Below are positions 27,542 to 37,602 of a stretch of 64,000 nt of DNA, one piece after another. Position 1 is the stretch's first letter. Each line of letters opens with the position of its first letter. The notes beneath the pieces were generated by a model. It did no database searches, was not told where the DNA came from, and saw nothing but the letters and a program-made list of their open reading frames with translations. Source of the DNA: Pelagibacteraceae bacterium AG-422-D23 (GTDB lineage: Bacteria > Pseudomonadota > Alphaproteobacteria > Pelagibacterales > Pelagibacteraceae); contig QCMQ01000002.1 in the NCBI GenBank assembly GCA_003213615.1, forward strand, positions 40,807 through 104,806. The letters are read 5' to 3'. A program made the translations under genes and the position numbers.

Positions 27542-29362
27542 ATGTGTGGAATTATTGGAATATCTAGCAACAAATCTGTTTCAGCCAATATAATTAATTC
27601 TTTAAAAAAATTAGAATATAGGGGATATGACTCAGCTGGTATAGCTACACTTTCAGATGGTGAAATCAATGAAGTGAAATCAGAGGGTAGAGTAGATAAC
27701 TTAGAAAATAATTTTGATTTAAAAAACTTAAGAGGAAATATTGGTATAGGGCACGTAAGATGGGCAACTCATGGAATTCCAAATAGTTTAAATGCACATC
27801 CTCATTCCTCTCACAACGTTTCAGTAGTTCACAATGGAATTATTGAAAATTCAACAATATTAAAAAAACATCTAATTAACAAAGGCCACAATTTCAAATC
27901 TCAGACAGATACAGAGGTAATCGTTCATTTAATAACAGAACATTTAAAAACTTCAGAACTAGAGGAAGCTATAACAAGAACATTGAAACAACTTCATGGT
28001 AGTTTTGCCCTTGGAATTGTTTTTAAAGATATGCCAGACCTAATCGTTGGAGCTAGAAGAGGATCCCCTTTAGCTGTAGGTTATGGCCCAAATGAAAATT
28101 ATTTGGGGTCAGATTCATATGCTTTAAAATCTATGACAAATAAAATTACATATCTTGATGATGGTGAATTTTGCGTTGTTAAAAAAGATCAAGTTCTTTT
28201 TTTCGATGAACAAGGCAAAAAAGTAAATAAAAAAATATTAGAATTATCATCTAATGAAGCAAGTTATGAAAAAGGTGATTTTAAACATTTCATGGCAAAA
28301 GAAATTGAAGAGCAACCGGTAACAATAAAAACTGGAATAAAAGAATATATAGATAGCGTGAATAAAGAAATAAATATCTTTAATTTTCCTTGGAAAATAG
28401 AAGAGATTAAATCAATTACCTTGATAGGCTGTGGAACTGCTTACCATTCATGCTTGATGGCAAAATATTGGTTCGAAGAACTAACAAATTTAGATGTCAA
28501 TATCGATATAGCATCTGAATTTAGATATAGAAAAAATAGATTTAAAACAGATACGTTATATATATTTGTTTCTCAATCAGGGGAAACAGCAGATACCTAT
28601 GCTGCACTGGATCTTTGTAACAAAAATTACATGAAAACATGTGCAGTTGTTAATGTAATTGAAAGCTCAATAGCAAGAGATTCTCATTTTGTTTTACCAA
28701 TTCATTGTGGTCCTGAAATAGGAGTTGCATCGACAAAAGCATTTCTGGGACAAATTCTTGTTTTATATATTTTAACTTTAAAACTTGGGTCGTTGAGAAA
28801 TGAAATTGAAAAAGAGGAATATCAAAAAAAAATTAAAGACTTAAAAGATTTACCTAAATTAATAGAAAAAACTTTACTACATGATAACGAAATTCAAGCA
28901 ATATCCTCAACTTTTAACGACGCTAAAGGTTCAATGTTTTTGGGAAGAGGCTTTTCTTATCCTATAGCATTAGAGGGAGCATTAAAACTTAAAGAACTTT
29001 CTTACGTTCATGCGGAAGGGTATCCAGCAGGAGAAATGAAACATGGCCCCTTAGCTCTTATTGAAGAAGGTATGCCTGTAGTAGTTTTAGCACCTCGAGA
29101 TAGTTATTACAAAAAAACAATTTCAAACATGCAAGAAGTGATAGCCAGAGGAGCAAAAGTATTGTTAATAACAAATAAGAGTAAAGATGAAGTTTTTTCA
29201 GAAAATATTTGGGAAACAATTGAGGTTGAAAATACAAATGAAGATTTACTCCCATTTCTATTAACAATTCCTCTTCAAAAATTAGCTTATTATTCAGCTC
29301 TTAAAAAAGGTTATGACATTGATAAGCCAAGAAACTTAGCCAAATCTGTAACAGTAGAATAA
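27542..29362 (+). CDS. glmS: Glutamine-fructose-6-phosphate aminotransferase (isomerizing)
   Basis: 606 residues, full length. N-terminal nucleophile MCGIIGI with catalytic Cys2, GHVRWATHG and SQTDTEV glutaminase motifs; two SIS isomerase domains with GCGTAYHSC, SQSGETADTYAAL and GRGFSYPIALEGALKLKE; C-terminal DKPRNLAKSVTVE. It makes glucosamine-6-phosphate for peptidoglycan and lipid A. Directly behind the GlmU acetyltransferase piece, so two steps of UDP-GlcNAc synthesis are co-transcribed. No glmS ribozyme or sRNA site is visible upstream. Confidence 0.95.
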   Translation: MCGIIGISSNKSVSANIINSLKKLEYRGYDSAGIATLSDGEINEVKSEGRVDNLENNFDLKNLRGNIGIGHVRWATHGIPNSLNAHPHSSHNVSVVHNGIIENSTILKKHLINKGHNFKSQTDTEVIVHLITEHLKTSELEEAITRTLKQLHGSFALGIVFKDMPDLIVGARRGSPLAVGYGPNENYLGSDSYALKSMTNKITYLDDGEFCVVKKDQVLFFDEQGKKVNKKILELSSNEASYEKGDFKHFMAKEIEEQPVTIKTGIKEYIDSVNKEINIFNFPWKIEEIKSITLIGCGTAYHSCLMAKYWFEELTNLDVNIDIASEFRYRKNRFKTDTLYIFVSQSGETADTYAALDLCNKNYMKTCAVVNVIESSIARDSHFVLPIHCGPEIGVASTKAFLGQILVLYILTLKLGSLRNEIEKEEYQKKIKDLKDLPKLIEKTLLHDNEIQAISSTFNDAKGSMFLGRGFSYPIALEGALKLKELSYVHAEGYPAGEMKHGPLALIEEGMPVVVLAPRDSYYKKTISNMQEVIARGAKVLLITNKSKDEVFSENIWETIEVENTNEDLLPFLLTIPLQKLAYYSALKKGYDIDKPRNLAKSVTVE

Positions 29363-29364
29363 GA

Positions 29365-30153
29365 TTGTATTTTTTTTTTTCAAAAATTTTATCTCCATTC
29401 TTAAAACCATTTAATTTAATTATTTTTCTTCTTATTTCTTTATACTTAATTAATTTAAAATTTAAAAAAAAATTTTTAAAATATATTATTAGTTTTTTAA
29501 TCTTAATATTTATATCAATATCTATTTTTCCTATTGGCCAAATGGGAATTTCTTTTCTTGAAAAAAATTATATTAAACAAGAAAAATTTAATAAAGTTGA
29601 TAATATAATTATATTAGCTGGGCCTGAGGTTCCAATTACTACTTTTAAAACACAAAAACTAAATTTAGGCGATGGATCTGAGAGATTAATTGCCAGTGTT
29701 AAATTAGCTTTAGAAAATCCTTTTGCTGAGATATATTATATTGGTGGTGATGGTAAATTAATAAAAACAAATTATGACGAAACTTATGTTGCAAAAATTT
29801 TTTATAAAGATATAGATTTTAACTTAAGTAGAGTAAACTTTATTGGTGGAACTAGAAATACAATTGAAAATTTAATTGCTTTCAAAAATACTAACAATTT
29901 TAACAAAACAAATATTCTAATTACTTCTGCTTTTCATATGAAAAGATCGATGATTATTGCAGAATATTTAGATATAAATTTTATTCCTTACGCAGTTGAC
30001 TTTAGATCTAATGCATCTCAAATATCAAACAAAAATGAAAAAGCATCTATATTAAATATTTATCAAGGTTTTGATTTATTAGATAATTTTACCAAATTTA
30101 ATTTCTTTGTTAGTGAAATATTGGGTATTTTAGGATTTAAGTTATTTTATTAA
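29365..30153 (+). CDS. YdcF/ElyC-like DUF218 membrane-anchored protein
   Basis: 262 residues. Two N-terminal transmembrane helices (about residues 7-26 and 33-55) precede a DUF218 domain with IILAGPE, GDGSERLIASVKLA, YYIGGDG, NTIENLIAFK and ITSAFHMKRSM. Family members such as ElyC and SanA act in envelope and peptidoglycan maintenance. It starts with TTG two bases after the glmS stop, which places it in the amino sugar unit and agrees with an envelope role. Confidence 0.8.
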   Translation: MYFFFSKILSPFLKPFNLIIFLLISLYLINLKFKKKFLKYIISFLILIFISISIFPIGQMGISFLEKNYIKQEKFNKVDNIIILAGPEVPITTFKTQKLNLGDGSERLIASVKLALENPFAEIYYIGGDGKLIKTNYDETYVAKIFYKDIDFNLSRVNFIGGTRNTIENLIAFKNTNNFNKTNILITSAFHMKRSMIIAEYLDINFIPYAVDFRSNASQISNKNEKASILNIYQGFDLLDNFTKFNFFVSEILGILGFKLFY

Positions 30154-30206
30154 TTTAAGTTTGTTGAAAAATTTCATATGTTTGCTAAAACAATCATGAG
30201 TTGAAT

Positions 30207-31586
30207 ATGAAAAGTTGGAAAAAAAATAGTTGGAGAAAATATCCTGTAAAACATATTCCAGAATATCCAAATAAAAAAGAACTGGATAAAGTTCTGGATA
30301 AGATAGGAACATTTCCTCCGTTAGTATTTGCTGGGGAAACAAGACATCTTAAAAGTCAGTTAGCGGATGTTGTTGATGGTAAAGCATTTTTGCTTCAGGG
30401 TGGAGATTGTGCAGAGAGTTTTGCAGAATTTAATCCAGACAATATAAGAGACACATTTAAACTAATGTTGCAAATGTCACTAGTTTTAACCTACTCAGCT
30501 TCGTTACCAGTAGTTAAAGTTGGAAGAATAGCTGGACAATTTTCAAAACCTCGAAGTGCACCGACAGAAATAAAAGATGGAGTCGAGCTACCAAGTTATT
30601 TAGGTGATAATATTAATGGAATGGAATTTAATGAAAAAGATAGAGTTCCGGATCCTAAAAGATTATTTAAAGCATATTCGCAATCAGCTGCAACTTTAAA
30701 TCTTATAAGAGCTTTCTGTCATGGAGGTTTTGCAGATTTAAAGAATGTCCACAATTGGAATTTAGGTTTTATTAAAAATTCGCCTGAGTTAAAAAGATTT
30801 AAAGAGTTAGAGGATAATATAGCTAATGCGTTAGCGTTTATGGATGCTTGTGGAATTAATTCAGATTTTAATAGAAGATTAAAAACAGTTAATTTCTGGA
30901 CATCACATGAAGCATTACTACTTCCTTTTGAAGAGACAATGACAAGAACAGACTCTACAACTGGAGAAAATCATGACACATCTGCTCACTTTGTTTGGAT
31001 TGGAGACAGGACAAGACAATTGGATGGTGGTCATGTTGAGTTTTGTAGAGGTATAGAAAACCCAATAGGAATTAAATGTGGACCTACTTTAAAGGCTGAT
31101 GATTTAATCGATCTTTGCAACAGAATAAATCCCAAGAATGAAAAAGGTAAAATTACATTAATATCAAGATTTGGTGCAGATAATGTCTCAAAATTTTTAC
31201 CAAAATTAATTAGAGTGATAAAAAAAGAGGGTATAAATGTAATTTGGTCATGTGATCCTTGTCATGGAAATACAGTAAAAGCTGCAACTGGATTTAAAAC
31301 AAGACCTTTCAATAGTGTTTTAAAAGAAGTTAAAAATGTTTTTGCATGCCATCAAAGCGAAGGAAGTTACGCTGGTGGATTACATATAGAATTGACTGGC
31401 CAAGATGTAACAGAGTGTATTGGTGGAGCACAAAAGATATCTGAAAAAGACTTATCATCAAGATATCACACCCATTGTGACCCAAGACTTAATGCAAACC
31501 AAGCTCTAGAATTAGCTTTCTTAATTTCAGATGAGATTAAAAAGAATAGCTCTTATTCTAAAAATGCAGATAGAGCGGCATCTTAA
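30207..31586 (+). CDS. aroA: 3-deoxy-7-phosphoheptulonate synthase, class II
   Basis: 459 residues from the ATG at 30207; a TTG two codons earlier is possible. Class II (plant-like, AroA-II) features: W-SWRKYPVKHIPEYP, LVFAGETRHLKSQLADV, LLQGGDCAESF, GRIAGQFSKPRS, TSHEALLLPFEE, WSCDPCHGNT and GLHIELTGQDVTECIGG. It condenses PEP and erythrose-4-phosphate, the first shikimate-pathway step. Because naming differs among genomes (aroA, aroF, aroG, aroH), the symbol is by family only. Confidence 0.93.
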   Translation: MKSWKKNSWRKYPVKHIPEYPNKKELDKVLDKIGTFPPLVFAGETRHLKSQLADVVDGKAFLLQGGDCAESFAEFNPDNIRDTFKLMLQMSLVLTYSASLPVVKVGRIAGQFSKPRSAPTEIKDGVELPSYLGDNINGMEFNEKDRVPDPKRLFKAYSQSAATLNLIRAFCHGGFADLKNVHNWNLGFIKNSPELKRFKELEDNIANALAFMDACGINSDFNRRLKTVNFWTSHEALLLPFEETMTRTDSTTGENHDTSAHFVWIGDRTRQLDGGHVEFCRGIENPIGIKCGPTLKADDLIDLCNRINPKNEKGKITLISRFGADNVSKFLPKLIRVIKKEGINVIWSCDPCHGNTVKAATGFKTRPFNSVLKEVKNVFACHQSEGSYAGGLHIELTGQDVTECIGGAQKISEKDLSSRYHTHCDPRLNANQALELAFLISDEIKKNSSYSKNADRAAS

Positions 31587-31624
31587 GACATTGTAAAATT
31601 TAAAATATTTAATACTTTGAAATC

Positions 31625-32362
31625 ATGAATGCTTCAGAAAAAGTAAAATTTATTTCTAATTGGATTAAAGATTATGCAAATAATATGCCAAGTAAGGCAG
31701 AGTCTTTGGTTATAGGTATCTCTGGAGGAATAGATTCTTCTGTATCTAGCACTTTAAGTGCAATGACTGGTTTAAAAACTATTGTTTTGTCCATGCCAAT
31801 TAAACAGAAATCACATCAACATGATTTAAGTTTAAAGCATCAAGAGTGGTTAGTTAAAAATTTTAAAAATGTTGAGGCACATACTATCAATTTAGATGAG
31901 TTATTTTTGGCTTTTAGTTCCAGTTTATCAAATTTTGATAATGAACATGGAATGGCGAATTCTAGAGCTAGATTGAGAATGACAACGCTTTATCAAGTTG
32001 CTGCAGCGAATAAAGGAATAGTAGTTGGAACCGGAAATAAAGTTGAAGATTTTGGTGTCGGGTTTTACACAAAATACGGAGATGGTGGGGTAGATATATC
32101 TCCTATAGCTGATTGTAATAAAACTGAAGTTTGGGAGCTTGGAAAAGAGCTTGGGATTTTAAAAGAAATTATAGATGCGGCCCCTACGGATGGACTATGG
32201 GACGATGGAAGAACTGATGAAGGTCAACTTGGACTAAAATACGAAGAATTAGAAGAAGCTATGGATAATCCTAATTCAGCTAATCGAGCTAAATACGAAA
32301 CTATTAGAAAACAAAATTTGCATAAAATGGAGCCAATTCCTGTATGCAAAATTCCAAATTAA
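31625..32362 (+). CDS. nadE: NH3-dependent NAD synthetase
   Basis: 245 residues, the single-domain form without the glutaminase half. ATP-pyrophosphatase P-loop SGGIDSSVSS near residues 33-42, then MANSRARLRMTTLYQVA and VVGTGNKVEDFGVGFYTKYGDGGVDI, which bind NaAD and ATP. It amidates nicotinic acid adenine dinucleotide. The gene ends 2 bases before an intrinsic terminator. Confidence 0.92.
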   Translation: MNASEKVKFISNWIKDYANNMPSKAESLVIGISGGIDSSVSSTLSAMTGLKTIVLSMPIKQKSHQHDLSLKHQEWLVKNFKNVEAHTINLDELFLAFSSSLSNFDNEHGMANSRARLRMTTLYQVAAANKGIVVGTGNKVEDFGVGFYTKYGDGGVDISPIADCNKTEVWELGKELGILKEIIDAAPTDGLWDDGRTDEGQLGLKYEELEEAMDNPNSANRAKYETIRKQNLHKMEPIPVCKIPN

Positions 32363-32364
32363 TC

Positions 32365-32389
32365 AAATAGATTCACAAATCTATTTTTT
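32365..32389 (+). terminator. Intrinsic terminator after nadE
   Basis: AAATAGATT and AATCTATTT form a perfect 9-bp stem with a CACA loop, followed by further T residues. It separates nadE from cysS. Confidence 0.65.
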
Positions 32390-32407
32390 AAGTATATTCC
32401 TAAAATA

Positions 32408-33763
32408 ATGATTAAAGATATTTTTTTAACAAACAATCTAACAAATAAAAAAGAGAAGTTTGTTCCACTAGATAAAAGTAACATTAGAATGTATGTGTGT
32501 GGCCCAACTGTTTATGACGATCCCCATATTGGAAATGCAAGACCAATAGTTGTATTTGATATTTTATTTAAAATTTTTAAAAAAAATTATCCTAAAGTTA
32601 CTTATGTGCGAAATATTACAGATGTAGATGATAAAATTATTAAATCTTCAAATGAAAATAATATTTCAATTTCAGAATTAACAAGCAAAGTAACTAAAAG
32701 TTTTAGCGAAGATTGCAATTACTTAAATTGTGAAGAACCAACACATCAACCTAAAGCAACAGAAAATATAGATTTGATGATTGAAATGATTTCTGAATTA
32801 ATAAAAAAAGGATTTGCTTATGAAAATAATAAACATGTTTATTTTGAGGTTAAAAAATTTAAGGATTATGGTCAACTATCAAATAAAAAATTAGATGAAC
32901 TTATTGCTGGATCAAGAGTAGAAGTCAGTGAAAATAAAAAAAATTCAGAAGATTTTGTTTTATGGAAACCTTCAGAAGATCACGAACCATCATGGGAGTC
33001 TCCATGGGGAAAAGGAAGACCAGGATGGCATCTAGAGTGTTCGGCAATGTCAAAGAAATTTTTAGGAGATGAATTTGATGTTCATGGTGGCGGTATAGAT
33101 TTATTATTTCCTCATCATGAAAATGAAATAGCTCAATCAAGATGTGCAAATGATACAAAAATATTTGCAAAATTTTGGATGCATAATGCATTCATCACTA
33201 TGTCTAATGAAAAGATGGCTAAGTCTCAGGGAAATATTTTAAAAATAAAAGATTTTAAAAATAAGATAAGCGGTCAAGTTTTGAGATTAGCTTTACTGAG
33301 TGCGCATTATAAACAACCATTAGATTGGAATGATAAACTTCTGGAAGACTGTCAAAACACGATAAATAAATGGTACAATTCATATTTAGAAATTGAAAAT
33401 AATCCTAAGGTTTCTGATGAAATTCTTCAGCCACTCTATGATGATTTAAACACACCTGGATATATTGCTAATTTACATCAACTTTATGAAAAAGCCCAAA
33501 AAGGTAATGATAAAGATAAATCTGTGTTTGTTGCAGCTTGTCAATTCGTAGGACTATTAAATGAAAGTAAAGAAAATTGGCTTAAATTTAAAATTAGCAA
33601 AGCTTTAATTTCTGAAAAAGAAATTTTACAAAAAATTCAGGATAGAAATAAGGCTAGAGAGAACAAAAATTACGAAGAAGCTGATAAAATAAGAAATGAG
33701 CTTTTAGACAAAGGTGTTTTAATAGAAGATAAAGATGGTAAAACGATTTGGAAATTTAAATGA
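32408..33763 (+). CDS. cysS: Cysteinyl-tRNA synthetase
   Basis: 451 residues, class I synthetase. YVCGPTVYDDPHIGNAR holds the zinc-binding Cys and HIGH motif. Further zinc ligands are in HLECSAM and HGGGIDLLFPHHENE; the KMSKS equivalent reads KMAKSQG. It charges tRNA-Cys. Its stop overlaps the cimA start (ATGA). Confidence 0.95.
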   Translation: MIKDIFLTNNLTNKKEKFVPLDKSNIRMYVCGPTVYDDPHIGNARPIVVFDILFKIFKKNYPKVTYVRNITDVDDKIIKSSNENNISISELTSKVTKSFSEDCNYLNCEEPTHQPKATENIDLMIEMISELIKKGFAYENNKHVYFEVKKFKDYGQLSNKKLDELIAGSRVEVSENKKNSEDFVLWKPSEDHEPSWESPWGKGRPGWHLECSAMSKKFLGDEFDVHGGGIDLLFPHHENEIAQSRCANDTKIFAKFWMHNAFITMSNEKMAKSQGNILKIKDFKNKISGQVLRLALLSAHYKQPLDWNDKLLEDCQNTINKWYNSYLEIENNPKVSDEILQPLYDDLNTPGYIANLHQLYEKAQKGNDKDKSVFVAACQFVGLLNESKENWLKFKISKALISEKEILQKIQDRNKARENKNYEEADKIRNELLDKGVLIEDKDGKTIWKFK

Positions 33764-35361
33764 GCAAAGAACAACTATTTATATTTGACACAACATTACG
33801 TGATGGTGCACAAACCCAAGGTGTAGATTTTTCAATTGATGATAAAGAAAAAATCTCATCAGCTTTAGATAAATTGGGTGTGGATTATGTTGAAGGAGGT
33901 TGGCCAGGTGCAAATCCAACGGACACGGAGTTTTTCAATAAGGATCATAATTTTAAAAAAACGAAATTAACTGCATTTGGAATGACTAAAAAATCTGAAC
34001 ACAGCGCAGAAAATGACCCTATGCTCTCATCATTAATTAATTCAAAAAGTACTTCTGTTTGCTTGTTTGGAAAATCATGGGATTTCCAAGTGGATGTCGC
34101 ATTAGGAATAAGTAATGAGCAGAATTTAATGAATATAAGTGAAAGCACAAAACATATTGTTAAATCTGGAAAAGAGTTCATGTTTGATGCTGAACATTTT
34201 TTTGATGGATATAAAGCTAATCCAGAATATGCAATGTCATGTTTAAAAGCTGCTTTTGATAATGGTGCTAGATGGATTATTTTATGTGATACTAACGGCG
34301 GTACACTTCCACACGAAATAACAAAAATTGTTTCTGAAGTAAGTAAGCAAATTCCTGGAAAAAATTTAGGAATACATGCTCATAATGATACTGAAAATGC
34401 AGTAGCTAATAGTCTTGCAGCTGTTCAAGCAGGTGTTAGACAAGTCCAGGGCACTATCAATGGTTTGGGGGAAAGATGTGGAAATGCTAATTTAATGTCA
34501 TTAATACCTTCATTTTTTTTAAAGAATGATTTTTCAGATAAATTTGAACTAAGTATTAAAAGAGAAAATTTAAAAAATTTAACTCAATGCTCAAGATTAT
34601 TAGATGAGATTTTAAATAGAAAACCAAACAAACATTTACCATATGTGGGGGCTTCTGCTTTTTCTCACAAAGGTGGAATGCATGTTTCAGCAGTTCAAAA
34701 AGATCCTAAAACCTATGAGCACATAAATCCAGAAGAAGTTGGAAACTCTAGAAATATAGTTGTTTCAGATCAATCGGGACAATCTAATATAATGTCGAGA
34801 TTGAATTCAATAGGAATTAAAGTTGAGAAAAGTGATCCAAAAATTAAAAAACTTTTAGATGAAGTTAAAGATCGAGAATTTATTGGTTATAGTTATGATG
34901 GTGCTGACGCATCCTTTGAGTTGTTAGCTCGAAGATTAATGGGGGAGATACCAAGATATATTTCTATTAATGAATATGATGTTTCGGTAAAGAAAGATAA
35001 TGCAGGAGAAATAGTTTCATATGCAAAAGCTCAATTAGAAGTAGATGGAGACAAAATTTTGTGTGAAGGACAAGGAAACGGACCTGTTAATGCTCTAGAT
35101 AATGCAATTAGAAAGAATGTTAACAAGCTTGCTAAATATTCAGAATATTTAAAAGATTTAAGATTAGTTGATTACAAAGTTAGAATTTTAAACACTGGTA
35201 CAGAAGCTGTAACAAGAGTTAGTATTGAAAGTACAGATTCAAAGGGTGTTAATTGGTTTACTATTGGAGTATCACCGAATATCATTGATGCATCTTTCAA
35301 AGCTCTTGTTGATAGTTTAGATTATAAGTTATTTAAGGATAAAGCTCCTGGAAGTTCGTAA
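33760..35361 (+). CDS. cimA: Citramalate synthase
   Basis: 533 residues of the HMGL/isopropylmalate synthase superfamily. FDTTLRDGAQTQGVDFS begins the TIM barrel. CDTNGGTLPHE and IHAHNDTENAVANSLAAVQAGVRQVQGTINGLGERCGNANL are the metal and substrate loops, and a LeuA-type C-terminal regulatory domain follows. The opening, the length and the SAFSHKGGMHVSAV segment match CimA better than LeuA. It makes citramalate from pyruvate and acetyl-CoA, a threonine-independent route to isoleucine. Overlaps cysS by four bases and is followed by a DUF1989 gene at 2 bases. Confidence 0.88.
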   Translation: MSKEQLFIFDTTLRDGAQTQGVDFSIDDKEKISSALDKLGVDYVEGGWPGANPTDTEFFNKDHNFKKTKLTAFGMTKKSEHSAENDPMLSSLINSKSTSVCLFGKSWDFQVDVALGISNEQNLMNISESTKHIVKSGKEFMFDAEHFFDGYKANPEYAMSCLKAAFDNGARWIILCDTNGGTLPHEITKIVSEVSKQIPGKNLGIHAHNDTENAVANSLAAVQAGVRQVQGTINGLGERCGNANLMSLIPSFFLKNDFSDKFELSIKRENLKNLTQCSRLLDEILNRKPNKHLPYVGASAFSHKGGMHVSAVQKDPKTYEHINPEEVGNSRNIVVSDQSGQSNIMSRLNSIGIKVEKSDPKIKKLLDEVKDREFIGYSYDGADASFELLARRLMGEIPRYISINEYDVSVKKDNAGEIVSYAKAQLEVDGDKILCEGQGNGPVNALDNAIRKNVNKLAKYSEYLKDLRLVDYKVRILNTGTEAVTRVSIESTDSKGVNWFTIGVSPNIIDASFKALVDSLDYKLFKDKAPGSS

Positions 35362-35363
35362 GA

Positions 35364-36227
35364 ATGAAAATTAAAAAATTTTCAGAAAAACCATCTGATC
35401 TAAAAGATAGAATAGGAGCAAAAGCAATAGTTTGTTACCCAAATACCAATATTGAAGAAAAAAATTTAAGTATTTTACATTCTGCTCGAGAACACTTGGT
35501 TAAAAAAGAGGAAGTTATAATACCTCCAAGAGATGCAAAAACGTTCGAAGTTAAATTTGGTGAGTTTTTTCGAATTGAAAGTGTAGAGGGACCTCAAGTA
35601 GGTGATTTAAATTTATTTAATTTAAATAATTTAGAGGAAAAATTTTACTCAGGAAAAACAAGAGCACTCTATGGAACTCATCTTTCTGTTGGCGATAAAA
35701 TGTTTAGTAGTTTTCCCTATCTTAGATCTTTAGCAACAATAACATGGGATACTTTAGATTGGTATGATTATGATAAAGATGGAGGGTCGGTTCATGATGT
35801 AATTGGCACAAGATGTGATCCGTATACATCAAAACTTTTGAGCGATAAAGATTATCATTATTGTTGTCATTCAAATTTAACAAGAGCTTTGGTTAAAGAA
35901 AAAAATGTTCAATTAGACCACGCAGAAAAAATAGTTCATGATGTATTAAATGTTTTCATGTTAACTGGATTTACCAACGATACTAAACAATACTTTATGA
36001 AAGCAAGTCCTGTAAGACCTGGTGATTACTTAGAGTTTTTTGCTGAAACAGATTTATTAGGTGCGCTTTCTGCTTGTCCAGGAGGTGATTGTGGATCTGA
36101 ACACTCATCTGATGTTGCAAAATGCTATCCTTTAAAAGTTTCTATTTGGACAGTAGATCCTAAATATCTAAATGATATCAAACCATCAAATATTTCTAAT
36201 TATAAAAGAAATCATGGCTTAGATTAA
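35364..36227 (+). CDS. DUF1989 (urea-carboxylase-associated-like) protein
   Basis: 287 residues. The DUF1989 core is visible: IPPRDAKTFEVKFGEFFRIESVEGPQVGDLNLFN, then GTHLSVGDKMFSS, IGTRCDPYT, and a Cys-rich ACPGGDCGS near the C-terminus that could hold a metal. The family is often annotated urea-amidolyase-associated protein or dimethylsulfonioproprionate/amine-related, but members are diverse and I assign no reaction. It lies between cimA and the TrmJ-like gene, coupled by 2-base spacing and a TAATG overlap. Confidence 0.8.
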   Translation: MKIKKFSEKPSDLKDRIGAKAIVCYPNTNIEEKNLSILHSAREHLVKKEEVIIPPRDAKTFEVKFGEFFRIESVEGPQVGDLNLFNLNNLEEKFYSGKTRALYGTHLSVGDKMFSSFPYLRSLATITWDTLDWYDYDKDGGSVHDVIGTRCDPYTSKLLSDKDYHYCCHSNLTRALVKEKNVQLDHAEKIVHDVLNVFMLTGFTNDTKQYFMKASPVRPGDYLEFFAETDLLGALSACPGGDCGSEHSSDVAKCYPLKVSIWTVDPKYLNDIKPSNISNYKRNHGLD

Positions 36228-36940
36228 TGTCTGTAAATAATATTTCTTTCATTTTACACAAACCTCAGCTTTCAGAAAATATTGGAGCATGTGCAAGGGG
36301 AATGAAAAATTTTAATTTTAATAAACTTGTTGTTGTTGATCCTAAACCAATATTTCCAAATGATAAAATTTTAGCAACTTCTGTAGGAGCAAAAAATATA
36401 ATTAATAAAGCAAAGAATTTTGAAAATTTAGAAAAATCCTTAAAAAATGTTGATGTTGTAATTGCAACATCAGCACGATTTAGAAATAAAAATATTAAAC
36501 ATATTCAGTTAGAAGATTTAAAAAAATTTAATTATAGAAAAAAAATAGCTTTTTTATTTGGCTCAGAAGCATCTGGTTTATCAAATAATGAAATAAGCTA
36601 TGCAAATTATACTCTTCAAATTCCAACTAATCCTGATTTTAAATCATTAAATCTATCTCACAGCCTAATAATAATTGCTCAATATCTATCAAGGATAATT
36701 AATTTAAAAGCATCCTCTTTTAAGAAATCAAATAAAGTTAAATCAGCATCTAAAAAAGAGATAGTTGATATGGCTAATTTATGTATCAAGAATCTTGAAG
36801 AGATCAATTTCTTTAAATCAAAAGAGAAGAAACCGATAATGCTTGAAAACTTAAGGAATATTTTTTATAGGATGGAATTATCAACCAAAGAAACACGTAT
36901 TTTATCAGGGGTATTTGCGAGTTTAGGTAAAAAACGTTGA
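36227..36940 (+). CDS. trmJ: TrmJ-like SPOUT RNA methyltransferase
   Basis: 237 residues. It opens with ISFILHKPQLSENIGACARGMKNFNF, the trefoil-knot entry of the TrmH/TrmJ family. VVIATSARFRNK, FLFGSEASGLSNNEI and QIPTNPDFKSLNLSHSLIIIA are the SAM-knot motifs, followed by a C-terminal helical extension. It is expected to 2'-O-methylate position 32 of tRNAs. The symbol is by family; a different RNA target is possible. Confidence 0.8.
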   Translation: MSVNNISFILHKPQLSENIGACARGMKNFNFNKLVVVDPKPIFPNDKILATSVGAKNIINKAKNFENLEKSLKNVDVVIATSARFRNKNIKHIQLEDLKKFNYRKKIAFLFGSEASGLSNNEISYANYTLQIPTNPDFKSLNLSHSLIIIAQYLSRIINLKASSFKKSNKVKSASKKEIVDMANLCIKNLEEINFFKSKEKKPIMLENLRNIFYRMELSTKETRILSGVFASLGKKR

Positions 36941-36980
36941 TTGACAAAATGATGAGTAAGTTTATAAAGCCCACTATTAA

Positions 36981-37598
36981 ATGACAAAAAGATTAAACTC
37001 TAAACATAAAGTAGACAGAAGATTAAAAGTTAACCTTTGGGGAAGACCTAAAAGTCCTTTTAATACTAGAGCTTATGGACCAGGCCAACATGGTCAAACC
37101 AAAACATCAAAACCCTCTGATTATGGAATTCAGCTTCAAGCGAAGCAAAAGTTAAAAGCATATTATGGTAATATTAACGAGAGACAATTTAGAAATATTT
37201 ACAAAAAAGCAGTAATGCTAAAAGGTGATACTGGTGAAAACTTAATCGGCCTTCTTGAAAGAAGATTAGATGCTGTGATCTACAGAGCAAAATTTGCAAC
37301 AACAATTTTTTCAGCTAGACAAATAATTAATCATGGCCATGTAAAAGTAAATGGCAAAAAAGTGAATATTGGAAGCTACCTAGTTAAAGAAGAAGATTTA
37401 ATTGAGATAAGAGATAAATCTAAACAACTTGCTATTATTGATATTGCTCTTGCTAATAAAGAAAGAGAAACTCCAGAATACATCCAGATGGATGAGAAAA
37501 ACAAAAAACTTAAATTTGTTAGAACCCCTAAATTTGAAGAAGTTCCATACCCAATAGTAATGGAGCCTAATTTAGTAATTGAATATTATTCAAGATAG
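36981..37598 (+). CDS. rpsD: 30S ribosomal protein S4
   Basis: 205 residues, the full length of bacterial S4. Conserved parts are [40 protein letters not shown], and the S4 RNA-binding domain [41 protein letters not shown]. It binds 16S rRNA early in assembly. It stands apart from the alpha operon, as in many alphaproteobacteria. Confidence 0.96.
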   Translation: MTKRLNSKHKVDRRLKVNLWGRPKSPFNTRAYGPGQHGQTKTSKPSDYGIQLQAKQKLKAYYGNINERQFRNIYKKAVMLKGDTGENLIGLLERRLDAVIYRAKFATTIFSARQIINHGHVKVNGKKVNIGSYLVKEEDLIEIRDKSKQLAIIDIALANKERETPEYIQMDEKNKKLKFVRTPKFEEVPYPIVMEPNLVIEYYSR

Positions 37599-37602
37599 TT
37601 GA

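Noticed and set aside
27500..27545. glmS ribozyme or regulatory element before glmS
   Set aside because: Only 3 bases separate the genes and no ribozyme-like structure is visible.
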